From: a bacterium
GTDB lineage: Bacteria; BMS3Abin14
Length of the DNA stretch: 28,074 bases
Assembly (NCBI GenBank): GCA_020350725.1
Contig: CP070719.1
Span: 251,697-279,770, forward strand
Direction of reading: 5' to 3'
Translations under genes and position numbers: made by a program
Shown: piece after piece, positions 8,015-15,510 of the stretch
Layout of the letters: each line of letters begins with the position of its first letter
How positions within the stretch are numbered: the stretch's first letter is position 1
The notes under the pieces: generated by a model
The model's input: only the letters and a program-made list of their open reading frames with translations
The model's database searches: none
Told to the model about the DNA's origin: nothing

Positions 8015-8031
8015 CACTTTCCACTTTCCTT

Positions 8032-8649
8032 TCAACTTTTCATGTGCGTGTCCAGGAGATACTCCATGTAGTGGTTGACCTGTTCCAGGAGGTCGAATCG
8101 CTTGCCGGTGATCAGGTGGTGGAGGAAGATGCCGTCCAGAAAGGCGAGAAGGTTGATGGCGATCCGCTCCGCCTCCTTCCGGTTTCTGATCCTGAACAGG
8201 CCATCGGCCTTGCCGTCCATGACAATGTCGACGATGGCCTGCCATGTCCCCTCGAAGGCGTTTCGAATCCCCTCAGAGAAGGTAGGGTTTTCAATGTTGC
8301 TCAGGACCGTCTGAAATACGGACACAGCCGTCCTCATGGTGGAGTCATCGGTTATGAAGGCCTGCACTGAAAACTCCACGAAGGACCGGAGACGGTCCTC
8401 GGGATGATCGATCCCCGCAATGGCGCTTTTAATGCCCTCCAACATGTCCTCGACCCAGATCCGGACCGACATACCGATCAATTCGTCCTTGGATCGGAAG
8501 TACTCGTAGATCGTTCCTTTGCCGACTCCCGCCGCCGCCGCCACCTGGTTCATTGAGGTGGTCTCGAAACCCGATTCGGCAAAGAGGGACATCGCCGCAG
8601 AGGCGATCTGGAGTCTTCTCAGTTCCCTGTCGACGATCTTGGCGGACAT
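8032..8649 (-). CDS. TetR/AcrR family transcriptional regulator
   Basis: A 205-residue regulator. The N-terminal helix-turn-helix spans about residues 12-58 (AAMSLFAESGFETTSMNQVA, then GVGKGTIYEYFRSKDELI), the standard TetR DNA-binding layout. The C-terminal ligand and dimer domain is divergent, so the inducer cannot be named. AGGAAAAAGAG precedes the ATG. It is the first gene of the export operon, and a perfect 26-bp palindrome covers the promoter about 160 bp upstream. I infer that it represses its own operon and is released by a hydrophobic ligand related to the cargo. Confidence 0.93.
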   Translation of the reverse strand: MSAKIVDRELRRLQIASAAMSLFAESGFETTSMNQVAAAAGVGKGTIYEYFRSKDELIGMSVRIWVEDMLEGIKSAIAGIDHPEDRLRSFVEFSVQAFITDDSTMRTAVSVFQTVLSNIENPTFSEGIRNAFEGTWQAIVDIVMDGKADGLFRIRNRKEAERIAINLLAFLDGIFLHHLITGKRFDLLEQVNHYMEYLLDTHMKS

Positions 8650-8663
8650 CTCTTTTTCCTAAT

Positions 8664-8800
8664 AAAATTCAAAGGGTAAAGAGATTGGAGATTAGAGATG
8701 AGACCATTCTGATCATCAGATCGTTCAAGCATCAGAAGGGTCCGTTAAATATCCTGTCTCTCATCCCTAAGATACTGGCTCCTAACTGCTGAATGCTGTC
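8664..8800. repeat. Repeat-like leader between tetR and its promoter
   Basis: This stretch contains ATTCAAAGGGTAAAGAG, GATTGGAGATTAGAGATGAG (reverse complement of the CTCTAATCTC-type element at 2611 and 19011) and CTCCTAACTGCTGAATGCTG, which resembles the CAGTATTCAGG words at 12101. It has no coding content. On the minus strand it separates the promoter and an AAGGAG motif (8800-8806) from the tetR start. Confidence 0.5.
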
Positions 8801-8809
8801 TCCTTTTTA

Positions 8810-8838
8810 ACTATGACCGACCGGTCGGTCATAGTCAA
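8810..8838 (-). promoter_or_regulatory. TetR operator palindrome over the export operon promoter
   Basis: 8810-8835 is a perfect 26-bp palindrome; one arm reads ACTATGACCGACC, the other is its exact complement. On the minus strand TTGACT (8833-8838) and CATAGT (8810-8815) are separated by exactly 17 nt, so the palindrome fills the spacer and overlaps both promoter hexamers. GACCGACCGGTC-type palindromes are common TetR-family operators. This arrangement predicts steric autorepression by the adjacent tetR product. Confidence 0.85.
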
Positions 8839-9026
8839 GTGAGCCGGTTTTCATGATGACTTGCTTCGGCCCTCAGAGTGAGGGGCGACAGCCGCTGTGG
8901 TGGATCTGGTATTTTTTCAAAAAGGTTTTTGATTTGGTTTTTCTATGGTATTGTTTCGCACAAAAGTCAGAATTGTGATGTATTCTTGACGACTTTAATG
9001 ATTGATCGGAAACCGGGGTGGGTACA
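8839..9026. other. Intergenic, no gene seen
   Basis: The divergent region between the tetR promoter and the heme-binding-domain gene. The open plus-strand frame from 8878 has no family-like sequence before the signal peptide at 9040. I see no clear promoter; TTGTGA with TTTAAT 15 nt downstream (about 8974-9000) is too weak to call. Confidence 0.4.
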
Positions 9027-9039
9027 AAAGGAGGATGTT

Positions 9040-9918
9040 ATGTCGCTGAGATACCTTCTGATCGGAATAGCTCTTTTTTACCTGGTTTTCGCACCCGGGC
9101 CGGCTACCGCGGCCCATACCATCGAGGCGGGAAAGGTCAAGGCGCCTCCCACCATCGACGGAATCGATAATGAGGCAACCTGGAGAGACGCCCGATCGTT
9201 CACCATCAGAGACGAGCGACTCGGTGTCGATATCCACCTCAAAGCCGCCTACACGGATGACTCCATCTTCTTCCTGGTCCGGTTTCCCGATCAGACCGAG
9301 GACAGGCTGCACAAGCCGTGGGTTTGGAACAAGGCCCTGGAGGTCTACGAGATCGGGCCCCAGCGTGAGGACACCTTCACCTTCAAATGGAATATGGCGG
9401 ACGGAACCGTGGACCTGTCCAACTTCTCCGACGATGATTATACGGCCGACGTCTGGTACTGGAAGGCCAATCGCACCGATCCGGCCGGTTTCGCGGATGA
9501 CAAGATGCACATTCTCTCATCCGAGGCCGCCAAGAAGAGCAATTCTCTCGTCAGCGCGAAGGGCAGGCAACGGTATCTCCTGAGGCTCGGGGATAAGGGA
9601 GCCGCCGCCCAGAAGAAGCGCATTCTGACCGACTATCAGGGCGACGTCCAGGATCAGTTCACCTCCCAGACTCCCGATGGAAGCCGAGGCGATATCCGCG
9701 CGAAGGGCGCCTGGAGCAAAGGGGAGTGGACCGTCGAGTTCGCCAGGAAACTGCAAACGGGCCACGATGACGATGTCCAGTTTGACGCCTCCCCGGGGAA
9801 GAGCTACCTGTTCGGTATCTCCATCGCCGGTCTGTACGGCGAGGATGTGGACCCTTCGAAACCGCACCCCTACGGGCAAGGCAGGATCTCCGATCCGTTG
9901 TATCTCAAGTTCCGATAA
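9040..9918 (+). CDS. Secreted ethylbenzene-dehydrogenase-type heme-binding protein
   Basis: From ATG 9040 (AAGGAGG about 6 nt upstream) the 292-residue protein has a signal peptide (MSLRYLLIGIALFYLVF...PATA, cut near 24). It then forms a single EB_dh / DMSO-reductase-like heme-binding domain. Recognisable blocks are APPTIDGIDNEATWRDA (CBM9-like opening), DDYTADVWYWKANRTDPAGF with ADDKMH, and WTVEFARKLQTGHDDDVQFD. This domain binds heme b in the gamma subunits of ethylbenzene and dimethylsulfide dehydrogenases. No catalytic molybdenum or Fe-S subunit lies nearby, so it stands alone with a chemoreceptor 29 nt downstream. No CxxCH motif is present. The domain call is strong; a role in periplasmic electron transfer or sensing is inference. 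Confidence 0.85.
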   Translation: MSLRYLLIGIALFYLVFAPGPATAAHTIEAGKVKAPPTIDGIDNEATWRDARSFTIRDERLGVDIHLKAAYTDDSIFFLVRFPDQTEDRLHKPWVWNKALEVYEIGPQREDTFTFKWNMADGTVDLSNFSDDDYTADVWYWKANRTDPAGFADDKMHILSSEAAKKSNSLVSAKGRQRYLLRLGDKGAAAQKKRILTDYQGDVQDQFTSQTPDGSRGDIRAKGAWSKGEWTVEFARKLQTGHDDDVQFDASPGKSYLFGISIAGLYGEDVDPSKPHPYGQGRISDPLYLKFR

Positions 9919-9947
9919 ATCCCCCTCTAGTGGATCCTTGACGGCCC

Positions 9948-12077
9948 ATGGCTAGACTATCCCTCTCCGTTCGCCGGATAAGGCACCTTGCGCTGAGTTC
10001 CCTGGTGGCCATCATCGCCCTCGGCACGGTCTTCGGCTACTCCGCGGTCGTCCGGATCGAGACCGGGCTCCGGGACATCACCCGCCAGCACTGGGACAAA
10101 TTCCACCGGGTGGACGGACTCCTGAACAGATTCGTCGCCATCCGCGGCAAATTGACCACTTTCGTCGTCGAAGAGCAGGAGAGCCCGACCGAGATCCTGG
10201 GGGAGATCAAATCGCTGATCGGGGAATCCGAGGCCGCCCGGGAGATCTTTCACCGCCCGGAGGATCTCGACGCGATGGAGGCCTTTGTCCTCAAGCTCAA
10301 GGAGTATAGGGCCTCCATGGTGGCCTACTCCCAGGAACTTCTTCTCAGAAGGACCGGAGAGGGCGTGCGTTCCTGGGAGAAAACCCTCCTCGAGATCGAG
10401 ACCGAGGCCCACGGCATTATCAAAGAACTCAAGGAAGGCATCCGTCAGGAGGTCAGCGAGATCGAGGAACAGATGCTCCGGCGCGGCCACGAGACGAGGA
10501 GGATGATGGCCCTCCTCGGTGTCTTTGGGTTCCTTCTGGCTGTCGTGCTGGCCTTGATCATGCAACGGGCCCTGTCCCAACCCATCCGGAAACTGATCGA
10601 AGTGTCCGAGGCGATGGCCGGAGGCGACCTGACCAGGCAGGTCGAAAGATCCTCGGACGACGAAATCGGCGCCCTGTCCGACGCCCTGGACTCCATGCTT
10701 TACAATCTCCGCCGGACGGTGGCCGAGATCCAGGGAACCGTGGTCAAAGTGGCCGAGGTGGCCCACGGTGTGGAGCATTACACAGGTGAAGTATCTCGTT
10801 CGTCCTCCGTGCAGAAAAAGGTTGTGGGCGATGTGGAAAGCTCCATCAGGGAGATGGACGCCCTGGTGGAGGACGTCAACCGTCAGTTCAACAGACTTGC
10901 CGAAGCCCTCGACGACTCCTCGTCCTCAACCCTGGAGATGAGATCCTCCATCGAGGAGGTCACGAGGTTTGCCGACGGTATGGCTGCGGAGGTGGAAACG
11001 ATCACCTCATCACTGGTTCAGATGAGCGCCACGGTGTCCCAGAACGTGGAGCTTCTCAATTCGCTCTCGGCCACCTCCGAGGAGACCGCCCAGACCATGA
11101 AAAACCTTGCCTCTTCGAGCGAGGATGTGGGAAAGCACGCCCAGGAATCGATGAAGCTGGCCGAGCAGGTCACGGAACTGGCCAGGGACAGGGGGGCGGC
11201 AGCCCTCAAGGCCGCCATCGATGTCACCTCCCGGAACCGGGAGATGATAGGGGACTACAGCAGGGTGATCCAATCACTGGGGGAGAAATCCGACAGCATC
11301 GGGGAGATCCTCGAGGTGATCCACGACGTGGCGGACCAGACCAGCCTCCTTGCCATCAACGCTTCCATCATCGCCGCTCAGGCGGGGGAACAGGGCAAAG
11401 GGTTCGCCGTGGTGGCCGAGGAGGTTGGCAGCCTTTCGGCGACTACGACGGCCAGCATCAAACGGGTGGAGGAGGTCATCAGGACTGTCCGCAAGGAGGT
11501 GGCGGATGCCGTGGAGATGATGGGCCGGATCGTGGAGGGGGCCGAACAGAGCATCAAGTCCACGGAACATGCCGGTGAGGCCTTCAGGGAGATCGAAGAG
11601 AGTTCTTCCGTCTCGGCCGGCCGGGCGCGGGAGATCGCCGAAGCCTCAGAGAACCAGGTCATGCGCAGCAGGGAGATCCTGCAGGTCGTCGTCAGAAACC
11701 TGGAAGAGGTGGTCAAGATCCAGGAAGCCGTGGAGGAGCAGAAGCGGGGACAGGACCTTATCGTCCATTCCGCTGAAAGGATACGGGAGACCGCCCTCAG
11801 GCTGAAACAGAGCACAGGTGAGCAGGTCAGAGAGAGCACCGTTATCACGGAGGCGGTGACAAACACACAGGAGTTCTCCCGGAAGATCCAGGATGCCATG
11901 GAAGGGGAGCAGAGGGCCAGCAAGGAGATTGTGGCCTCACTGGGCAAGATCACCGAGTCGACCTTCGATATCACCAAGGCCCTCAGGTCTCTGGAGGATC
12001 TGGTGGCGGATCTGGGGGCCCTTGCCGAAAAGCTGGGGCCCGAGGTGGCGAGGTTTAAGCTTCCCGACACGTCATAG
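9948..12077 (+). CDS. Methyl-accepting chemotaxis protein
   Basis: A 709-residue chemoreceptor. It has a first membrane segment around residues 14-35, a helical periplasmic sensor of about 150 residues, and a second segment at about 185-207. A HAMP domain (about 208-260, opening with QPIRKLIEVSEAMAGGDL) and a long coiled-coil signalling domain follow. The hairpin tip, near residues 474-495, reads AQAGEQGKGFAVVAEEVGSL, the hallmark contact region for CheA/CheW. No C-terminal CheR/CheB-binding pentapeptide is present. The sensor domain is not a recognised PAS or Cache and looks like a four-helix bundle. No strong ribosome site precedes the ATG, so translation may be coupled to the heme protein 29 nt upstream. 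No other chemotaxis gene is in view. Confidence 0.95.
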   Translation: MARLSLSVRRIRHLALSSLVAIIALGTVFGYSAVVRIETGLRDITRQHWDKFHRVDGLLNRFVAIRGKLTTFVVEEQESPTEILGEIKSLIGESEAAREIFHRPEDLDAMEAFVLKLKEYRASMVAYSQELLLRRTGEGVRSWEKTLLEIETEAHGIIKELKEGIRQEVSEIEEQMLRRGHETRRMMALLGVFGFLLAVVLALIMQRALSQPIRKLIEVSEAMAGGDLTRQVERSSDDEIGALSDALDSMLYNLRRTVAEIQGTVVKVAEVAHGVEHYTGEVSRSSSVQKKVVGDVESSIREMDALVEDVNRQFNRLAEALDDSSSSTLEMRSSIEEVTRFADGMAAEVETITSSLVQMSATVSQNVELLNSLSATSEETAQTMKNLASSSEDVGKHAQESMKLAEQVTELARDRGAAALKAAIDVTSRNREMIGDYSRVIQSLGEKSDSIGEILEVIHDVADQTSLLAINASIIAAQAGEQGKGFAVVAEEVGSLSATTTASIKRVEEVIRTVRKEVADAVEMMGRIVEGAEQSIKSTEHAGEAFREIEESSSVSAGRAREIAEASENQVMRSREILQVVVRNLEEVVKIQEAVEEQKRGQDLIVHSAERIRETALRLKQSTGEQVRESTVITEAVTNTQEFSRKIQDAMEGEQRASKEIVASLGKITESTFDITKALRSLEDLVADLGALAEKLGPEVARFKLPDTS

Positions 12078-12100
12078 AAATCCGACGCTGTGTCGGGAAG
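12060..12100 (+). terminator. Hairpin across the chemoreceptor stop codon
   Basis: An 11-bp perfect inverted repeat, CTTCCCGACAC and GTGTCGGGAAG, with a 19-nt loop containing the stop codon (12075-12077). There is no T-tract after it, so it is not a standard intrinsic terminator. It may stabilise the mRNA 3' end or act with Rho. Confidence 0.45.
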
Positions 12101-12190
12101 TATCCAGTATTCAGGATTCGGTATTCAGTAGATTTTTCCCTGATTAATAAACTCCTGTAATTTCAGAAACATCAAACGTCAAACTTTTTT
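12101..12190. repeat. Word-repeat spacer between convergent genes
   Basis: It contains TATCCAGTATTCAGGATTCGG then TATTCAGTAG, and further on CATCAAACGTCAAACTT. The CAGTATTCAG words resemble the reverse strand of 8771-8800. It is non-coding and lies between two convergent genes. Confidence 0.4.
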
Positions 12191-12191
12191 C

Positions 12192-13064
12192 TCAATATCC
12201 CCTCACCAGCCAGAGATAATCGGTCCGCTCCGGTCTGATACCGATCCTCGTCTGGAAGCCGGGGATCTCCGGAAGGATGACCCGAAAGACGGTATTGTCT
12301 AGCCTGCGCCGCATCTGCTCAGGTATTCCGTGTTTCCAGGCGTGGGTGTTTCCCGCCAGGACCAGTAGGAGGCGGTCCTCGGCCTCGGACGCGTAGTCCA
12401 GCAGCCTCTGGGCCATGGTGGTGTCCCAGACCATCTGGGCCTCGCAGAATCGGTTGAAATCACCGTTGTCCGTAAACCCTTTCCCGTGCATTTCCAGGGC
12501 CGCTCCCATGAGCCTGCGGTAGTCGTCATCGATAACGCAGCTGACCCCCGGCAACCGGGCCAACTGTTCCCGGCTGAGGGAATAGAAACCCTCTCTGGCA
12601 ACCTGAGCCGTGATCTCGTCGGGAACGTTGAGGCCGATCATCGGTATCCGGTTTTCCCGGGCGAAGAGGAAAATGTCCCTATAGAGAATCCATGCCGCCG
12701 GCCAGTGGTCCTCGAAGAACCTGGCGAAATCCCTTTCGTCCATATCGCCGCCGATCCACCCGTCGAGGGTTGCCTGGTTCCCGGCCTCGATCATTTCAAG
12801 TCCTATTGTAAGAGGTCGGCCGCTTTCGCTGAGAGTCCGGATGACGGCGAGCTGAAATCGATGGTGTTCCTTCTTGCTGTGGATCTCACCCACGAAAACA
12901 TAGGTTGCCGAGAGCAGATCCTCGGCGATCTCTTCCAGTCTGAGGACGCGGCTGTCACGGAGCCTCAGGATCCTGTCGGCGGTCTCGCCTCTTCCAAAGG
13001 ACGGCCACAGGATCGAGCACACCGCGATGACGGTGAGAAACACCTTACTGAAAATGGCCTGCAT
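12192..13064 (-). CDS. ChaN / Tiki superfamily protein (heme-binding uptake type)
   Basis: From ATG 13064 (GGAAGG a few nt upstream) the protein has 290 residues, with a signal peptide or anchor (MQAIFSKVFLTVIAVCSILW). The ChaN domain follows: VGEIHSKKEHHRFQLAVI (the Gly-Glu-x-His motif), LEMIEAGNQATLDGW, IPMIGLNVPDEIT, CEAQMVWDTTMAQRLLDY and VLAGNTHAWKHGIPEQM. ChaN of Campylobacter is an outer-membrane heme-binding lipoprotein; the fold is shared with TraB/Tiki metalloproteases. The Cys in the leader has Val before it, a poor lipobox, so lipidation is doubtful. The longer frame to 13187 adds 41 Pro/Arg-rich residues and is rejected. It is convergent with the chemoreceptor and monocistronic. 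Confidence 0.85.
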   Translation of the reverse strand: MQAIFSKVFLTVIAVCSILWPSFGRGETADRILRLRDSRVLRLEEIAEDLLSATYVFVGEIHSKKEHHRFQLAVIRTLSESGRPLTIGLEMIEAGNQATLDGWIGGDMDERDFARFFEDHWPAAWILYRDIFLFARENRIPMIGLNVPDEITAQVAREGFYSLSREQLARLPGVSCVIDDDYRRLMGAALEMHGKGFTDNGDFNRFCEAQMVWDTTMAQRLLDYASEAEDRLLLVLAGNTHAWKHGIPEQMRRRLDNTVFRVILPEIPGFQTRIGIRPERTDYLWLVRGY

Positions 13065-13566
13065 GCCGCCTTCCGGTGGTCGCCGGACCAGTGACCGAGA
13101 CGAGACGGCCGGCAAGCGACGTATCACCGGGAACGGAGGAGGATTGAAAAACTGCTGATAACGGTCCGGCAATGGGCGGTGTGTCATTCTGATCCATCCG
13201 TCAGGTCAAAGGGCGTCCTTTGCGCAGTGAAATTATACATGGCCTGAACCGATTGTCACAAAAAAGATGTGTGTATAATTATCACAGCATTAAGTTGCTT
13301 TATAACACAAAGCCGTTTCTCCGCCTGCTTACCCGTAGAGGGTTCTTTCATAACAAACTGAAATCAATGGAAAAATACGCGCCATTTTTTTGTGAGGTCT
13401 TGGCGTGAAAATTGCAAACTTTTTACAGGGGCCGTGGGGCGATCGAAAACCCATCCTGAAAATGTATTCAGGTCCTGTCGTACCCTGGCAGAGAAGAAGG
13501 CAAGTCGGTTTATGGGGAAGCGGCTTCCGAATGGATGACAGTTATACGTAAACAAGGAGGAAGTGA
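13065..13566. other. AT-richer intergenic region, no gene
   Basis: About 500 bp between divergent genes. 13220-13410 is notably more AT-rich than the window and contains only an unlikely 62-codon frame. A small inverted repeat CCTGAA-AATGTA-TTCAGG lies at 13455-13472 in what would be the leader of the glutamate-synthase-type gene. I do not recognise a known riboswitch. Confidence 0.4.
13253..13279 (+). promoter_or_regulatory. Possible promoter for the glutamate-synthase-type gene
   Basis: A perfect TATAAT (13274-13279) is preceded by TTGTCA (13253-13258) with a short 15-nt spacer, in the AT-rich part of the intergenic region. Transcripts would carry a leader of about 280 nt. The spacing is suboptimal, so this remains tentative. 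Confidence 0.35.
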
Positions 13567-15156
13567 ATGAATCTGAGACGGCCGAATGCGAGTACAGCAA
13601 CGGGCACCTTTAACCGGTCGAGAAGCGTCGTCCCCATGTCGGGACTGTGCGTCGACTGCCTTGACGGATGCCGCGGCGGATGCGAGGTATGGTTGGCCTC
13701 CTTCAGAGGGCGGGAGGTGCTCTATCCCGGACCCTACGGCGAGATCACAGCCGGCGCCGACAAGAATTACCCCATCGATTACTCCCACTTGAACATACAC
13801 GGCTACGCCGTCGGCGCGGTGGGCATGACCAACGGCCTCAAGCCCGACCCGGATGATGCCATCTTCCCCAATGTCGATGTCGAGACCGAATACGGCTGGA
13901 ACAAGAAAGTCAAAATGCGAGTGCCCGTGTTCACCGGCGCCCTCGGTTCCACCGACATCGCCCGGGTGAACTGGGAGCATTTCTCCGTCGGAGCCGCCAT
14001 TTCCGGCGTGACCCTGGTCTGCGGGGAAAATGTCTGCGGCATAGACCCGGAGCTTGAACTCACCAAACAGAACAAGGTCGCCAAGTCCCCGGAGATGGAC
14101 CGCAGGATAGAGACCTACAATCGCTTTCACGAGGGTTACGGAGAGATCCTGGTCCAGATGAACGTGGAGGACACCCGTCTCGGAGTTGCCGAGTACGTCA
14201 TCGACAAGCACGGTCTCAACACCATCGAGCTCAAGTGGGGACAGGGCGCCAAGTGTATCGGTGGTGAGATCAAGGTCAAGGACATCGAGAGGGCCCGTGA
14301 ACTCAAGAGGCGGGGATACGTCGTCACGCCTGACCCTGAAGCGAGGGACGTTGAACTCGGCTACCAGGACGGCGCCATTCGGGAGTTCGAGCGGCACTCC
14401 CGTCTCGGGTTTGTGACAAGGGAAGCCTTCATGGCCGAGGTGGAGAGGCTCCGCAAGCTCGGCTTCGAGAGGATCACCCTCAAGACGGGCGCCTACTCCA
14501 TGGTGGAACTGGCCATGGCACTGCGTTACTGCGCCGAGGCCGAGATCGATCTGCTCACCATCGACGGCGCGCCGGGCGGAACAGGAATGAGCCCCTGGAC
14601 GATGATGAACGAATGGGGCATCCCCACCCTCTACCTGCAGTCGCTGGCAGTGGAGTTCGCGGACAAACTCACCGCGAAGGGTCTGAGGGTGCCCGACCTG
14701 GCCATGGCAGGAGGATTTGGTCACGAGGGCGATATCTACAAGGTACTGGCCCTTGGCTCCCCTTACTTCAAGGCGGTGTGCATGGGAAGGGCCCTGATGA
14801 TACCCGGCATGCTGGGCAAGAACATCGAGCAGTGGATCAAGGAGGACAACCTTCCCAAGTCTGTTTCCAAGTTCGGGACGACCGTGGAGGAGATCTTTGT
14901 CAACTTCGAGGAGATCAAGGAGAAGTACGGGAAGGACATCAAGGATATCCCGCTCGGGGCCATCGGGATCTTCACCTTCGCCCGCAAGCTGAGGGTGGGA
15001 CTCCGCCAGTTGATGGCGGGAAGCAGGCGCTTCAGTCTCGGGGTGATCTCCCGGAAGGACCTCATGTCGCTTACGGAGGAATGTGCGAAGATCACCGGCA
15101 TCCCCCACGTTATGGAGTCCTACAGGGAGGAGGCCGAGGAGATCCTGGAGGGCTGA
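13567..15156 (+). CDS. FMN-binding glutamate synthase family protein
   Basis: A 529-residue protein equivalent to the FMN/synthase domain of glutamate synthase (GltB-type), without the glutamine amidotransferase domain. The TIM-barrel active-site blocks are visible: KWGQGAKCIGGEIK, LTIDGAPGGTGMSPW and MAGGFGHEGDIYKVLALGS followed by MGRALMIPGMLGK (FMN phosphate region). The N-terminus carries a compact CVDCLDGCRGGCEVW cluster (Cys28, 31, 35, 39), which could hold an Fe-S cluster; it differs in position from the 3Fe-4S site of classical GOGAT. AAGGAGG sits 7 nt before the ATG. Transcription is monocistronic and ends at a strong hairpin. No glnA or GltD-like partner is present, so glutamate synthesis itself is unproven; it may use a separate glutaminase or another substrate. 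Confidence 0.9.
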   Translation: MNLRRPNASTATGTFNRSRSVVPMSGLCVDCLDGCRGGCEVWLASFRGREVLYPGPYGEITAGADKNYPIDYSHLNIHGYAVGAVGMTNGLKPDPDDAIFPNVDVETEYGWNKKVKMRVPVFTGALGSTDIARVNWEHFSVGAAISGVTLVCGENVCGIDPELELTKQNKVAKSPEMDRRIETYNRFHEGYGEILVQMNVEDTRLGVAEYVIDKHGLNTIELKWGQGAKCIGGEIKVKDIERARELKRRGYVVTPDPEARDVELGYQDGAIREFERHSRLGFVTREAFMAEVERLRKLGFERITLKTGAYSMVELAMALRYCAEAEIDLLTIDGAPGGTGMSPWTMMNEWGIPTLYLQSLAVEFADKLTAKGLRVPDLAMAGGFGHEGDIYKVLALGSPYFKAVCMGRALMIPGMLGKNIEQWIKEDNLPKSVSKFGTTVEEIFVNFEEIKEKYGKDIKDIPLGAIGIFTFARKLRVGLRQLMAGSRRFSLGVISRKDLMSLTEECAKITGIPHVMESYREEAEEILEG

Positions 15157-15183
15157 CCGGGCAGGCGAGAATCTCCATTCAAC

Positions 15184-15218
15184 AGGGGCCGGCCGCCGAA
15201 AGCTGCCGGCCCTTTTCC
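15184..15218 (+). terminator. Intrinsic terminator after the glutamate-synthase-type gene
   Basis: The GC-rich stem GGGCCGGC (15186-15193) and GCCGGCCC (15205-15212) with an 11-nt loop is followed by TTTTCCTT. It begins 28 nt past the stop codon. Confidence 0.88.
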
Positions 15219-15219
15219 T

Positions 15220-15500
15220 TGCATGAAAAAATTCAATCCATGGGTTCCCAAGGCATAAACACCAAGGACCGCAGAGGCGGATCGCAGGGAGGCCGGAAAA
15301 CCCTCAGAGGGTCAGAGAGAAGGAAAAGTGATCAGCGGGATCTCAGCCGGATATCCGAAAATGATGTTTTTCTGAGGTTCCCTGCGGCCGGGGCCCAGGA
15401 CCACCCTCGGTGGCCCCCCGGGTGATGCTCTTTTGCCTGGACAACCCCCAAAGCCCCTATTAGGCTTATAGAACAATTCCAGGTATACTCGCAGGGCAGG
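15220..15500. repeat. Intergenic region with degenerate CGCAGAGG-type repeat
   Basis: About 280 bp without a gene. It includes ACCAAGGACCGCAGAGGC then GGATCGCAGGGAGG and CTCAGAGGGTCAGAGAG, a degraded member of the ACGCAGAGG word-repeat class found in many bacterial spacers. A GC-rich stretch follows at 15385-15425. No promoter stands out for the next gene. Confidence 0.4.
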
Positions 15501-15510
15501 GAGGAGACCC

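Noticed and set aside
13220-13408. Plus-strand frame of 62 codons in the AT-rich spacer
   Set aside because: It has no ribosome site or recognisable motif, and it covers the best promoter candidate of the region.
13510-15108. Minus-strand open frame of 532 codons opposite the glutamate-synthase-type gene
   Set aside because: It mirrors a strongly supported gene with its own ribosome site and terminator, and its composition is that of an antisense shadow.
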